NCBI GenBank assembly: GCA_964016985.1
Contig: OZ024833.1
Span: forward strand, 65,519,985 to 65,583,984
From: Anodontia alba
Taxonomy: Eukaryota; Mollusca; Bivalvia; Lucinida; Lucinidae
Reading direction: 5' to 3'
Length of the DNA: 64,000 nucleotides
Numbering within the stretch: position 1 is the first letter of the stretch; every line of letters starts with the position of its first letter. Positions 29,159 to 40,324 of this stretch are shown one piece after another. Below the pieces are notes generated by a model that saw nothing but the letters and a program-made list of their open reading frames with translations, ran no database searches and had not been told where the DNA came from. The position numbers and the translations under genes were made by a program.

Positions 29159-31229
29159 AACTTTAAAAATCTTCTTGTCAGAAACCACTGGACAAATTTC
29201 AATATAATTTTGCAGAAATGTTCCTTTGGTAATCCTCTACCAAGATTGTTCAAGCCATTTGGTTCATCAAAAAACATGGCCGCCAGGGGGCGGGGTTTAT
29301 TTTCCCTATATATCTATATAGAAATCTTTAAAATTCTTCTTGTCAGAAACCACTAGACCGATTTCAATATAATTTTGCAGAAATGTTCCTTTGGTGATCC
29401 TCTACCAAGATTGTTCAAGACATATGGATTCGTCAAAATACATGGCCGCCAGGGGGCGGGGCTTATTTTCCCTTTACATCTATATAGAAAATTTTAAAAA
29501 ATCTTCTTGTCAGAAACCACTGGACTGATTTCAATATAATTTTGCAGAAATGTTCCTTTGGTGATCCTCTACCAAGATTGTTCAAGCCATTTGGATTCGT
29601 CAAAAAACATGGCCGCCAGGGGGCGGGGCTTATTTTCTCTATATAATCTATATAGAAAACTTTAAAAATCTTCTTGTCAGAAACCACTAGACCGATTTCA
29701 ATACAATTTTGCAGAAATGTTCCTTTGGTAATCCTCTACCAAGATTGTTCAATTCATTTGGATTCGTCAAAAAACATGGCCGCCAGAGGGCGGGGCTTAT
29801 TTTCACTTTACATCTTTATAGAAAACTTTAAAAGATCTTCTTTTCAGTAACCACTGGCCCGATTTCTATATAATTTTGCAGGTGTTCCTTTGGTGATCCT
29901 CTACCAAGATTGTTCAAGCCATTTGGATTTGTCAAAAAACTTGGCCGCTAGTGGGCGGGGCTTATTTTCCCTATATATCTATATAATGATCGTCTTGTCA
30001 GAAACCACTGAACCGATTTCGGTATAACATTGCAGGAATGTTTCTTTTGTAACCCTCTACCAAGATTGTTCAAGTCGTCATGATTTTTCAAAAAACGTGG
30101 CTGCCAGGGTGCGGGGCTTAATGTTCCTATATATCTATATAGAAAACTTTAAAATAAAAATCTTCGTCAGAAACCACTGGACTGATTTCATTATAACTTG
30201 GCAGAAATGTTTCCTTGTTGACACTCTACCAAGATTGTTCAAGTTATCATGATTCATCAAAAAAACCTGGCCGCCAGGGGGCGGGGCTTATTTTCCTTGT
30301 ATATCTATATAGAAAAGTTTTAAAAATCTTCTTGTCAGAAACCAATGGACCGATTTCAGTATCACTTGGCAGGAATGTTTCTTTAGTGACCCGCTACCAA
30401 GATTGTTCAAGCCATTATGATTTGTCAAAAAACATGGCCGCTAGGGGGCGGGGCATATTTTCCCTATATATCCATTTAGAAAACTTTAAAAATCTTCTCT
30501 TAATTAACTGTTGGATCAAGTTCAATGTAACTTGGCAGGAATGTTGCTTTGGTGACCTTCTACCAAGATTGTTCACGCCTTCATGATACATAAAAAACAT
30601 GGCTGCCAGGGGGCGGGGCTTATTTTTCGTATATATCTGTATAGAAAACTTTAAAATTATTCATGTCAGAAACCACCTATCTGATTTCATTATTACTTGG
30701 CAGGAATGTTGATTTGGTGACCCTCTACCAAGATTGTTCAAGCAATCATGATTCATCAAAAAACATGGCTGCAAGGGGTGGGGCTTATTTTCCCTATATA
30801 TCTAAATAGAAAACTTTAAAAATCTTCTTGTCAGAAACCACTGGACCGATTTCAATATAACTTGGCAGGAATGTTCCTATGGTGACCCTCTACCAAGTTT
30901 GTTCAAGCAGTCATGATTCCTCAAAAAACATGGCCATTAGGGGGTGGGGCTTATTTTCCCTATATAGCTATATGAAACATGTTAAAAATCTTTTTGTCAG
31001 AAACCACTGGACCGATTTCAATATGGCAGAATTGTTCCTTTGGTGATCCTCTTTCAAGATTCAGTTCAAGCCATCATGATGCATGAAAAAAAAACATGGC
31101 CGCTGGGGAGAAGGGCTATAAAATTTATACAAAAATCTTAGAGCAGTGAACTTGGCTGAAACTTCAACAGTAAGAGTGCAAAGCTGTTTGCTCAGGTGAG
31201 CGATATAGGACCATCATGGTCCTCTTGTT
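28151..31229 (+). mobile_element. Hel1: 3.08-kb tandem-unit element, Helentron-like ends
   Basis: Starts TTTTTAGCTCACCTGAGCC, with a GAGCC-AAA-GGCTC hairpin and a (GTC/CGTC)n run (28198-28266). It ends with a 7-bp-stem hairpin GGACCATCATGGTCC followed by TCTTGTTT. Between lie about 16 units of about 165-178 bp, each with GTCAGAAACCACT, TTGCAGAAATGTTCCTTTGG and a GC-rich GCCAGGGGGCGGGGCTTA word. A 3' hairpin with short tail, no inverted ends and no obvious duplication suggest a rolling-circle (Helitron/Helentron-type) non-autonomous element with internal tandem units. That class is inference. No protein is encoded. Confidence 0.75.
29078..29154. repeat. (TA)n microsatellite in one Hel1 unit
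   Basis: About 38 TA repeats replace the CTATATATCTATATAG word found at the same place in other Hel1 units. The inverted partner Hel2 lacks it, so the expansion came later. Confidence 0.9.
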
Positions 31230-31360
31230 TTCTTTTTATTATTACCGTTTTGTTTTTATCAGTTTTTTGTTCTTTTTTTTCTTTTTTCCCCAAACATTCC
31301 TCTTATTAATGAAAACCATGTCGACCCTGATCAGAAGCCGCGTTGTGCGCTGTCTTAGCT

Positions 31361-31640
31361 CATCACAAAAACATGCCTATATAATTTTGACCCCCTTAAA
31401 CCCCACTTTTATATAATAAAACTGGGGTTTATAGGAGTATACCTTATTTTTCTTATTTTTGTTTGAAAGCATAGATTGTGGGTACTCGTTAGAACCACCT
31501 CGCCGAGGCGGTTCTAACGAATACCCACAATTTATGTTTTGAACAGAAATATGAAAAATATCAGAGGTTTTTATTTGAACATTTTCAGTTTTTTGGAAGT
31601 GAAATTTGCTATATATTTGAATAGGCGTGTTTTCGTAATG
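31361..31640 (+). mobile_element. Pal-A foldback element
   Basis: Ends CATCACAAAAACATGCC and the inverse of CATTACGAAAACACGCC. CP1 core at about 31470-31540 with turn GCCGAGGCG. It lies in the spacer between Hel1 and Hel2. Confidence 0.85.
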
Positions 31641-31798
31641 TGGGTCTACACTGTTTGATGATGTCCATTTTTGGGGACACTTGGCTAGCATCCACTGGTA
31701 ATACATCCACTCTGTAAAAAAGGAACTGCTATATTCTAGTTGCAGTAAGAGTTAGAAATAGACGAAAAAGATTAACTCGGTCGAACGAGAAGCTGAAC

Positions 31799-32138
31799 TA
31801 CAGTCGACTCTCGTTATCTCGAATTCCAAGGGACTCACTGAAACACTTCGAGATATCCGGGGCTTCGACATATCAGAGTTGAGAAAGTGAGTAAAATAAT
31901 AAATTGAACAACCACATTTAACAAATGAATATGTAATTTGACTCCTGAAGTTAGAAATATATGTATAAAATAATGTTGAAAAGAGGAGAAATTGCTCCTT
32001 AGGAGCAATTTCTCCTCTTTTCCACATTATTTTGTTACCTGTTGTCATAGTTTCATGTTAAAACAGGGACCAGATTTTCACTTCGAGATAAGCGGTAATT
32101 CGAAATAAGCGAGTTCGAGATAACGAGGTTTGACTGTA
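31799..32138. mobile_element. Pal-E Tigger-like MITE
   Basis: TA-flanked ends CAGTCGACTCTCGTTATCTC and GAGATAACGAGGTTTGACTG. The core palindrome (about 31979-32030) is GAAAAGAGGAGAAATTGCTC with turn GCTCCTTAGGAGC. Confidence 0.85.
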
Positions 32139-32351
32139 CATGTATTTTAAAAATGCTCTGAACTGCTTCGACGGCTTTAATCGCCACAAAATATTCCAAA
32201 AACCCATCTGCAGGTCTGCCAGGCTTGAGCTGGTACAGGCTACTTGTGCTGGAACCAGGGCCGACATCAAAACGGCGTCTGATCAGGGTCTACACAGTTG
32301 CACAGGCATGTCTGTCCGATTACTAGGGTAAATAAGAATATACCCAGATCA

Positions 32352-32595
32352 GGGCCCAGTTGTTCAAAGCGTCGTTAGCTTAACAAGCTCGTTAAGGGTC
32401 ATTTCGTTAACTGTTTTAGCGAATTCAATATACAATATTCTGAAATTTTTTGCTGAAAAAATGTGAGTAGCTTTTGCACTGCAAAAGCTACTCACATTTT
32501 TTCAGCAAAAAATTTCAGCATATTTGCATATCACTTGATTTAAATTTTAACGAATCGTTAACTAACGACATCGTTAGCTTTGAACAACTGGGCCC
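32352..32595. mobile_element. Pal-D foldback element, complete copy
   Basis: Ends GGGCCCAGTTGTTCAAAGC and GCTTTGAACAACTGGGCCC. Subterminal CGTTAGC / CGTTAACT motifs are inverted on the two sides. The core ATGTGAGTAGCTTTTGCA pairs with its inverse (about 32460-32508). It is AT-rich, with no TA or TTAA duplication visible. Confidence 0.85.
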
Positions 32596-33019
32596 AGGAT
32601 GTTATATGTATTAGCCCTGCGTGTCGCATTCAAAATATCTGAGCCGTATAAAATTCATACAGCCAAAATATTTAGGCTTTGATTGGATTATGTGGATGCA
32701 CAGGCCAGTCTGAGTCTATATGCTTTATATATGCTGCAAGGTACCTTTTGATTGGCCTATGCTTGTTACAAAACTGTACCAATTTATTTTCGGAATATAA
32801 CCTGATCCTGTCATAAGACTTAATATCTAAACTTTAAAAGGAAGTAAAAAAAAAAAAAAAAAAAAATTCTTCCTATATCTATATCATGTCTCGAAGTATC
32901 AAAATATACCTTGAAAACGCATAAAAAGGGCATGTAGGAACAGCGAAGGCCAAGATCAGCGTGCACATCTACGTTGTCTGATCAATATATTTCATAGCAT
33001 GAATTTTCTCTTTTTACAA

Positions 33020-33110
33020 CCCCGCATATCCCTTTTCTCCCAGAGTCTGGGAGATGACGCAAAATGATCCACAAATGCTGACGTGCAGTTAAGCAACAAT
33101 ACTAAAATAA
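33020..33110 (+). repeat. SINE-tail fragment
   Basis: TCTGGGAGATGACGCAAAAT ... GCTGACGTGCAGTTAAGCA matches the tail region of the SINE-like repeat at 10446-10750. Confidence 0.45.
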
Positions 33111-33169
33111 AACGGTAAGCAGACCGCGAAGATCCTGGGAAGCTCATATATGACTCGAAGGCACTTCAT

Positions 33170-36154
33170 AACAAGAGGACCATGATGGTCCTATATCGCT
33201 CACCTGAGCAAACAGCTTTGCACACTTACTGTTGAAGTTTCAGCCAAGTTCACTGCTCTAAGATTTTTGTATAAATTTTATAGCCCTTCTCCCCAGCGGC
33301 CATGTTTTTTTTTTTCATGCATCATGATGGCTTGAACTGAAAATTGAAAGAGGATCACCAAAGGAACAATTCTGCCATATTGAAATCGGTCCAGTGGTTT
33401 CTGACAAAAAGATTTTTAAAATGTTTCATATAGCTATATAGGGAAAATAAGCCCCACCCCCTAATGGCCATATTTTTTTGACGAATCATGCCTGCTTGAA
33501 CAAACTTGGTAGAGGGTCACCATAGAAACATTCCTGCCAAGTTATATTGAAATCGGTCCAGTGGTTTCTGACAAGAAGATTTTTAAAGTTTTCTATTTAG
33601 ATATATAGGGAAAATAATCCCCACCCCTTGCAGCCATGTTTTTTGATGAATCATATTGCTTGAACAATCTTGGTAGAGGGTCACCAAAGCAACATTCCTG
33701 CTAAGTAATAATGAAATCAGATAGGTGGTTTCTGACATGAAGAATTTTAAAGTTTTCTATACAGATATATACGAAAAATAAGCCCCGCCCCCTGGCAGCC
33801 ATGTTTTTTATGTATCATGAGGGCGTGAACAATCTTGGTAGAAGGTCACCAAAGCAACATTCCTGCCAAGTTACATTGAACTTGATCCAACAGTTTCTTA
33901 CAAGAAGATTTTTAAAGTTTTCTATATAGATATATAGGGAAAATATGCCCCGCCCCCTAACGGCCATGTTTTTTGACAAATCATAACGGCTTGAACAAAC
34001 TTGGTAGAGGGTCACCAAAGAAACATTCCTGCCAAGTGATACTGAAATCGGTCCATTGGTTTCTGACAAGAAGATTTTTAAAACTTTTCTATATAGATAT
34101 ACAAGGAAAATAAGCCCCGCCCCTGGCGGCCAGGTTTTTTGATGAATCATGATAACTTGAACAATCTTGGTAGAGGGTCAACAAGGAAACATTTCTGCCA
34201 AGTTATAATGAAATCAGTCCAGTGGTTTCTGACGAAGACTTTTATTTTAAAGTTTTCTATATAGATATATAGGAAAATTAAGCCCCGCACCCTGGCAGCA
34301 ACGTTTTTTTGACAAATCATGACGACTTGAACAATCTTGGTAGAGGGTTACAAGGAAACATTTCTGCCAAGTTATAATGAAATCAGTCCAGTGGTTTCTG
34401 ACGAAGACTTTTATTTTAAAGTTTTCTATATAGATATATAGGAAAATTAAGCCCCGCACCCTGGCAGCCACGTTTTTTTGACAAATCATGACGACTTGAA
34501 CAATCTTGGTATAGGGTTACAAAGAAACATTCCTGCAATGTTATACCGAAATCGGTCCAGTGGTTTCTGACAAGACGATCATTATATAGATATATAGGGA
34601 AAATAAGCCCCGCCTCCTAGCGGCCATGTTTTTTGACGAATTCAAATGGCTTGAACAATCTTGGTAGCGGATCACCAAAGGAACTATTCTGCAAAATTAT
34701 ATAGAAATCGGGCCAGTGGTTACTGAAAAGAAGATTTTAAAGTTTTCTATAAAGATGTAAAGGGAAAATAAGCCCCGCCCCCTGGCGGCCATGTTTTTTG
34801 ACGAATCCAAATGGCTTGAACAATCTTGGTAGAGGATTACCAAAGGAACATTTCTGCAAAATTATATTGAAATCGGTCTAGTGGTTTCTGACAAGAAGAT
34901 TTTTAAAGTTTTCTATATAGATTATATAGGGAAAATAAGCCCGCCCCCCGGCGGCCATGTTTTTTGACGAATCCAAATGGCTTGAACAATCTTGGTAGAG
35001 GATCACCAAAGGAACATTTCTGCAAAATTATATTGAAATCGGTCCAGTGGTTTCTGACAAGAAGATTTTTTAAAGTTTTCTATATAGATGTAAAAGGAAA
35101 ATAAGCCCCGCCCCCTGGCGGCCATGTTTTTTGACGAATCTTAATGTCTTGAACAATCTTGGTAGAGGATTACCAAAAGAACATTTCTGCAAAATTATAT
35201 GGAAATCGGTCGAGTGGTTTCTGACAAGAAGATTTTTAAAGATTTCTATATAGATATATAGGGAAAATAAGCCCCGCCCCCTGGCGGCCATGTTTTTTGA
35301 TGAATCCAAATGGCTTGAACAGTCTTGGTAGAGGATTACCAAAGGAATATTTCTGGAAAATAATATTGAAATCGGTCTAGTGGTTTCTGACAAGAAGATT
35401 TTTAAAGTTTTCTATATAGATATATAGGGAAAATAAGCCCCGCCCCCTGGCGGCCATGTTTTTTGACGAATCCAAATGTCTTGAACAATGTTGGTAGAGG
35501 ATCACCAGAGAAACATTTCTGCAAAATTATATTGAAATCGGTCTAGTGGTTTCTGACAAGAAGATTGTTATAGTTTTCTATACAGATATATAGGGAAAAT
35601 AAGCCCCGCCCCCTGGCGGCTATGTTTTTTGACGAATCCAAATGGCTTGAACAATCTTGGTAGAGGATCACCAAGGAAACATTTCTGCAAACTTATATTG
35701 AAATCGGTCCATTGGTTTCTGACAAGAAGATTTTTAAAGTTTTCTATATAGATATAAAGGGAAAATAAGCCCCGCCCCCCGGCGGCCATGTTTTTTGATG
35801 AATCCAAATGGCTTGAACAATCTTGGTAGAGGATCACCAAAGGAACATTTCTGCAAAATTTTATTGAAATCAGTCCAGTGGTTTCTTACTAGAAGACTTT
35901 TTAAGATTTTAGTTTAAAAAATCTATTTTTAGCTCCTGTGACCTAGATATGCAATGGACCGGAACCATTTGATCTTGAAAGAGGATCAACCAAGGATCAT
36001 TCCTGTGAAATTTGGTCAAAATCCAATCAGTGGTTTAGGAGAAGATGTTGTTTAAAGATTGTGAACGGACGGACGGACGGACAGACGGACGACGACGACG
36101 GACGGTGAGTGGTCACAATAGCTCACATTGAGCCTTTGGCTCAGGTAAGCTAAA
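33170..36154 (-). mobile_element. Hel2: 2.98-kb tandem-unit element, opposite to Hel1
   Basis: The reverse complement of Hel1 in content and unit order. It ends (low coordinate) AACAAGAGGACCATGATGGTCC and starts (high coordinate) with GGCTCAGGTAAGCTAAA, with (GGAC)n at 36064-36090. Even unusual units agree (the shortened ATATGGCAGAATTGTTCC unit, the unit lacking GTCAGAAACC, and the final CAGTGAACTTGGC part). One 165-bp unit near 34290-34450 is duplicated here. Flanking bases beyond both ends differ from those of Hel1, which points to separate insertions of the same subfamily. Confidence 0.75.
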
Positions 36155-36186
36155 GAGTTATGGACTAGTTCAAAGCTATGCTCAAC

Positions 36187-36262
36187 CCCAGCAGGCACAC
36201 AACATCAAAATGACGTCGTATCAACGTCGACGTCATTTTAACGTTGTGTGCCCACTGGGACG
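36187..36262. mobile_element. Pal-N short palindrome (ACGTC-rich)
   Basis: CCCAGCAGGCACACAACATC ... GTTGTGTGCCCACTGGG with centre TCAACGTCGACGTC. A near-complete 75-bp palindrome; larger relatives at 44111-44218 and 50222-50418 share CCCAGC..GGGCA-type ends. Confidence 0.75.
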
Positions 36263-36271
36263 CGATTTATG

Positions 36272-36361
36272 ACCAAGTATTAGCTTTCTCAAAAAGCTTG
36301 GTCTACGCTTAGCACTGTGTGCTAAGCGTAGGCCAAGCTTTTTGTGAAAGCTAATACTTGT
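36272..36361. mobile_element. Pal-T short palindrome
   Basis: CCAAGTATTAGCTTTCTC ... GTGAAAGCTAATACTTG, with GCTTGGTCTACGCTTAGCAC pairing across the centre. About 90 bp, almost fully self-complementary. A deleted copy is at 37697-37773. Confidence 0.75.
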
Positions 36362-36469
36362 ACAGAGTAGATACCGATTTTAAGACACGCACGTCTACAG
36401 TTACTGACCATTACTAGACATGATTATATGATCCGGGGCAAAGTACATTGTATTTCCTACAACAGCTTA

Positions 36470-36655
36470 TGTGCACCCAGCGAAAACTCAGATCAGCCTG
36501 CGCATTGCACAGTCTGACCAGTGTCCTCAGAGGACACACTGTAGGTAGCCGAAGGTCCAAGACGTTTTTATTTGGAGAGTAAAGAATCTGGTTTGACTAC
36601 GCGAATGCGCAGTCTGATCTGAGTCTTCGCTGGGCGGACATGCAATCTTGCAGGA
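36470..36655. mobile_element. Pal-Q foldback element
   Basis: Ends GCACCCAGCGAAAACTCAG and CTGAGTCTTCGCTGGGCG. GATCAGCCTGCGCATTGCAC on the left pairs with GCGCAGTCTGATCTGAG on the right. A small hairpin GTGTCCTCAGAGGACAC sits at about 36522-36538. Confidence 0.7.
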
Positions 36656-36659
36656 CATC

Positions 36660-36900
36660 CTGCGCCTCGGCTCATATCTGTCTCAGCCCCATTATAAGAA
36701 AGGTGTCTTTGGTGAAAGTGAGCAGTAAGAGGCCAGATCAGCCTGCATCAATGATGTTTCTTCATTACTAAGAGAGGTATCTTCGGTAAGAGTGAGCAGT
36801 ACAAGGCCAGACCAGTCTGCATCAATGATGTGTTTCTTTATCAAGAGAGATTTGAACAGTAAAAGGCCTAATCCGTCTGCACTTATGACCAAGTACTTTT
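36660..36900. repeat. Degenerate tandem pair
   Basis: GTGAGCAGTA..AGGCCAGA.CAG.CTGCATCAATGATG occurs at 36717 and 36791, and a third weak unit at 36855. The unit is about 70-75 bp and is related to the CAGATCAGCCTGC words of Pal-Q. Confidence 0.5.
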
Positions 36901-36934
36901 GCTAACATGACATTTATGACGCACTTTATGATAT

Positions 36935-37015
36935 GAGCGCCCAGCTAAGACTCAGATCAGCCTGCGCCTCCGCACAGTCTGATCAGAGTCTTTGTTGATG
37001 AAGTCTTTGGTCCTT
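36935..37015. repeat. Pal-Q fragment
   Basis: GCGCCCAGCTAAGACTCAG followed by GATCAGCCTGCGCCTCCGCA and GATCAGAGTCTTTG: the left half of Pal-Q folded on itself. Confidence 0.5.
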
Positions 37016-37348
37016 AGTTATCCAAGGCCCGCCTTCCAGCCGATTTTGGCAGCTTCCTTTTCTTCATCTTACATCTTTGGTCAGCGACCCCCACATGCAT
37101 GACGGCACCATCACGTATAAAGGGTTATGGCACGTGGGTTATGGTATATCCATAAAACGTCCGGCGAAGACTGAGAAGATTGTGCGGATGAATAGGTTTA
37201 TCTACAGTCTTAGGTGAATGTGCATGTTATGAGGTACATTTCATTAAGCTGCAGCTCAGGTAGAATCAGACTGCTCGGACATGCTAGCATATCAGCCGGG
37301 TCTCAGCATTTCCTACTCGATTGCATGTGTGTCCATTGGATTCAGATC

Positions 37349-37569
37349 AGCCAGGCTCCGAGGTTATAAAACATTTTTTTCATGCTCAACTCAGCTAAGC
37401 ATGAAATTTTTCCTGCTAACAAATCTCATATTACTAACACTTGCTAAACATAGCTGAGCATGAACATTTCTCTGCTAATAAATATGAAATGCCAACTTTA
37501 TTAGCAGAGAAAATTCCATGCTCAGCAGAGTTCTGAGCATGAAAAAAGTTTTACAGCCTCGGGCCCTGG
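37349..37569. mobile_element. Pal-O foldback element
   Basis: Ends GGCTCCGAGGTTATAAAAC and GTTTTACAGCCTCGGGCC. Internal CATGCTCAACTCAGCTAAGC and inverse. It has lost one of the ATTTTCATATTTATTAGC blocks present in 27403-27708. Confidence 0.7.
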
Positions 37570-37680
37570 ACGCGCAGGCTCATCAGAGTCTTCGATGCCC
37601 GCCTTAAGACGCTTTAGATCCTTGGCTAATCATGTAAAGACCCTGATCAGACTGCGCGGATACATCGTAAAAAGTGCTGT
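37570..37680. repeat. Pal-Q fragment
   Basis: GACGCGCAGGCTCATCAGAG, CTTTAGATCCTTGGCTAA and CTGATCAGACTGCGCGGATA are Pal-Q words without clear ends. Confidence 0.4.
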
Positions 37681-37696
37681 ACCTTGATTCATATAT

Positions 37697-37773
37697 TAAT
37701 ACAAGTATTAGCTTTCACAAACAATCTTGGTCTACGCTTAGCACACGGTGTATGTGAAAGCTAGTACTTGGTT
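37697..37773. mobile_element. Pal-T short palindrome, partly deleted
   Basis: CAAGTATTAGCTTTCACA and GTGTATGTGAAAGCTAGTAC flank half of the central stem (GGTCTACGCTTAGCACAC). A deletion removed the second half. Confidence 0.65.
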
Positions 37774-38404
37774 ATTAATAACGTTCAGCAGTCCCTGGAA
37801 AATAGCATGGGACCAGTCCATGACCGTTCATAAGGTGCTTCCGGAGCAATATCAAACCCTACAAGACAAAATATTTAGACGTAAACGTCTATCTCGCTAA
37901 GTACGGGCGCAAATTTTGTTCATGTTTACTTAAAGATATGGGACAAGGGTAAACTAAAGTTTAATAATGATTTGCAATGTAATAATGTGATTCTTTAATG
38001 TTTGCTTTTATTAAGCTTTACGAAATTTCTTGATTGAAATAAAAATAAAGTAGATATTAATCTGTTTATAACAAAGTTTGTTACAAGATTCTTTCTATTT
38101 GCCAGGATCGTCACAAACAGACGATACCGGCAAATATAAAAAAGTCCTTAATGAGCTAATCGAATAGTCTACCATATATAAAAATCCAAAACTATATTAC
38201 GAGACCGGCGTGATTCCCGTGCCGGTCAAAAACTGCCTCGGCGTAGCCATATATGACAATTTTCTTATGTTGCAGCAGATGTGAGGGGACTGGAAAGACT
38301 TAGCTTTTTCTTTCTTTTTTTACCAGTGACTTCCTGTTTGTGTTTCTGCAGTAATTACAAATTGAACGTCGTTCGAACTTACTGAATTCTTTATCTATAT
38401 CCGC

Positions 38405-38513
38405 CGACTCACTCACTCACTCACACACCCAATCTCACTCACTCACTCACTCACTCTACTCACTCATTCACTCACACATTCATTCATTCATTCATTCATT
38501 CATTCATTCATTT
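38405..38513. repeat. (CACT)n and (CATT)n microsatellites
   Basis: CACTCACTCACT-type repeats (38410-38470) run into CATTCATTCATT (38473-38513). An (AAAT)n run lies at 38635-38662. Confidence 0.9.
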
Positions 38514-38733
38514 CCTTTCTTAACTTCTTCAGATTAACTCTTTATCGAAGCCATCCAATGCATAGATGAACCAAGGGGTCTCTAACTTGACCATGTAGAT
38601 TAAAAAGCCAATCTGTGTCTTCAACAACCACATTATTAAATAAATAAATAAATAAATAAATAAGTATGATATTAACAGAAGTTGCTGATGTCAAGTATAT
38701 GATCGCGTGCTTAGAATGTGCTTAGAATGTCTT

Positions 38734-39003
38734 AACGATTTATATACAGAACACAGAAATTTTTCAGCCATACTAACTGCTCGACGTTCGCATTAAAAGT
38801 AAGCAAAATTAGACGTATAAGGATCAGCGTGAAGTTTGGCAAAAAAAAAAAAAAAAAAAAAAAAAAATGGTCAGATGGGAATTGGGCAGGCCAGACAAAA
38901 CGATTTATATACAGAACACAGAAATTTTTCAGCCATACTAACTGCTCGACGTTCGCATTAAAAGAAAGCAAAATTAGGCGTATAAGGATCAGTGTGAAGT
39001 TTG

Positions 39004-39040
<37 letters not shown>

Positions 39041-39072
39041 TCAAATGGGAATTGGGCAGGCCAGACAAAACA
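38734..39072. repeat. About 170-bp tandem duplication with an internal poly(A) in each unit
   Basis: Two units start CGATTTATATACAGAACACA (38735, 38900). Each contains TAACTGCTCGACGTTCGCAT, GGATCAG(C/T)GTGAAGTTTGGC, then an A-run of 26-33 bases, then TGGTCA(G/A)ATGGGAATTGGG and GGCCAGACAAAA. The A-run inside a directly repeated unit suggests a retroposed insert was present before the duplication. After the second unit a short open frame continues (to 39209) with no recognised domain. Confidence 0.8.
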
Positions 39073-39268
39073 CGATCCCGCTTGAGGCAGAACTTGATGA
39101 CGGTACTGTTTCTCACGACGTGCATTGTTTTAAACAAGGGGCAGACAAATTTTTCAAACCTCCTGAATCCAGTCGCCTCAGATCAGGACGAAAATACACG
39201 AGCAACTAAACGGAACGAACAACGAATGCCACTGCGGAGCAGGATCCGGAATTAAACGGTTTTATTAC

Positions 39269-39586
39269 TACAGTTGACTCTCGCTATCTCGAACTCGCTT
39301 ATCTCGAATAACCGCCTATCTCGAAGTGAAAATCTGGTCCCTGCCTAAATATGAAAATCTAACAACATGTAAAAATATTGTGGAAAAGAAGGAGCAATTT
39401 CTCCTCTTTTCCACAATATTTTCAATATATCTCGAACTTCAAGAGTCCAATTACACATATATTTGTTAAATGTGGTTAATCGAATTAGTTTTTCCTCTGT
39501 TCTGCAAATCTGATATGTCGAGGTTCGGATATCTCGAAATATTTAAGAAAGTCCCTTGGAATTCGAGATAACGAGAGTCGACTGTA
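39269..39586. mobile_element. Pal-E Tigger-like MITE
   Basis: TA-flanked ends CAGTTGACTCTCGCTATCTC and GAGATAACGAGAGTCGACTG. The core keeps only AAGGAGCAATTTCTCCTC (about 39386-39404), a shortened palindrome. Confidence 0.85.
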
Positions 39587-39815
39587 TTTCTGAACTAATG
39601 AAAGTTATAAGAAGCACTTTATGACTGCTCTAACTTCAACTTTGTCCATTTTCTCAGCTTAACACACCCTTCCTCTGTTTGCAGCGAATTCCTACTTAAA
39701 TCAATAGCTTTGAAAATTTTATTCTTTCTACCAAGATATTGAATAAGATAAAATTATCAACTGATTGGGGTTTCATTTCAATTTATTTATTCTAAGTATA
39801 TCGGGACGAGAAATT

Positions 39816-40093
39816 CATCACGAAAACATGCCTATATAATTTTGACCCCCTTAAACCCCACTTTTATATAGTAAAACTGGGGTTTACAGGGGTATACGTT
39901 ATTTTTCTTATTTCTGCTCAAAACATAGATTGTGGGTACTCGTTAGAACCGCCTCGCCGAGGCGGTTCTAACGAGTATCCACAATCTATGTTTTGAGCAA
40001 AAAATATGAAAAATATAAAAAAAATTATCTGAAAATTTTCATTTTTTGGTAGTAAAATTTTCAATATATTTTAATAGGCATGTTTTCGTAATG
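39816..40093 (+). mobile_element. Pal-A foldback element
   Basis: Ends CATCACGAAAACATGCC and the inverse of CATTACGAAAACATGCC. The left hairpin is clear at about 39853-39886. CP1 core about 39920-39992, turn GCCTCGCCGAGGC. Confidence 0.85.
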
Positions 40094-40324
40094 TATGATC
40101 GCACCTCGTAATGTCAGTTACAGAATGAGGAGTAAATAATGCCATGGTTTAAATGCTTATTTATATGTCTGTTGTCAGATGAAAGCATTTTTATCACAGT
40201 TTGTTCAATAACGAAGCTCTATTATCTCTTGGCTTTTATGGTTGAGCTGTCCAAAAGAATAAAGAGTTAAAATAAGTAATTCGTGAAAATGTATGAATAA
40301 AACTATTATGCAAGAAAATAAATG

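Noticed and set aside
28994..29356. Open reading frames with long IYIYIY runs and repeated peptide blocks in Hel1/Hel2
   Set aside because: They follow the tandem DNA unit and the TA microsatellite, appear on both strands, and change frame from unit to unit. No gene.
28151..36154. Single inverted segmental duplication covering both Hel copies
   Set aside because: Similarity stops exactly at the element ends on all four sides; flanks are unrelated.
38829..39209. 126-residue Lys-run protein
   Set aside because: The Lys runs are poly(A) tracts inside a tandem duplication. The short tail after it has no recognised domain.
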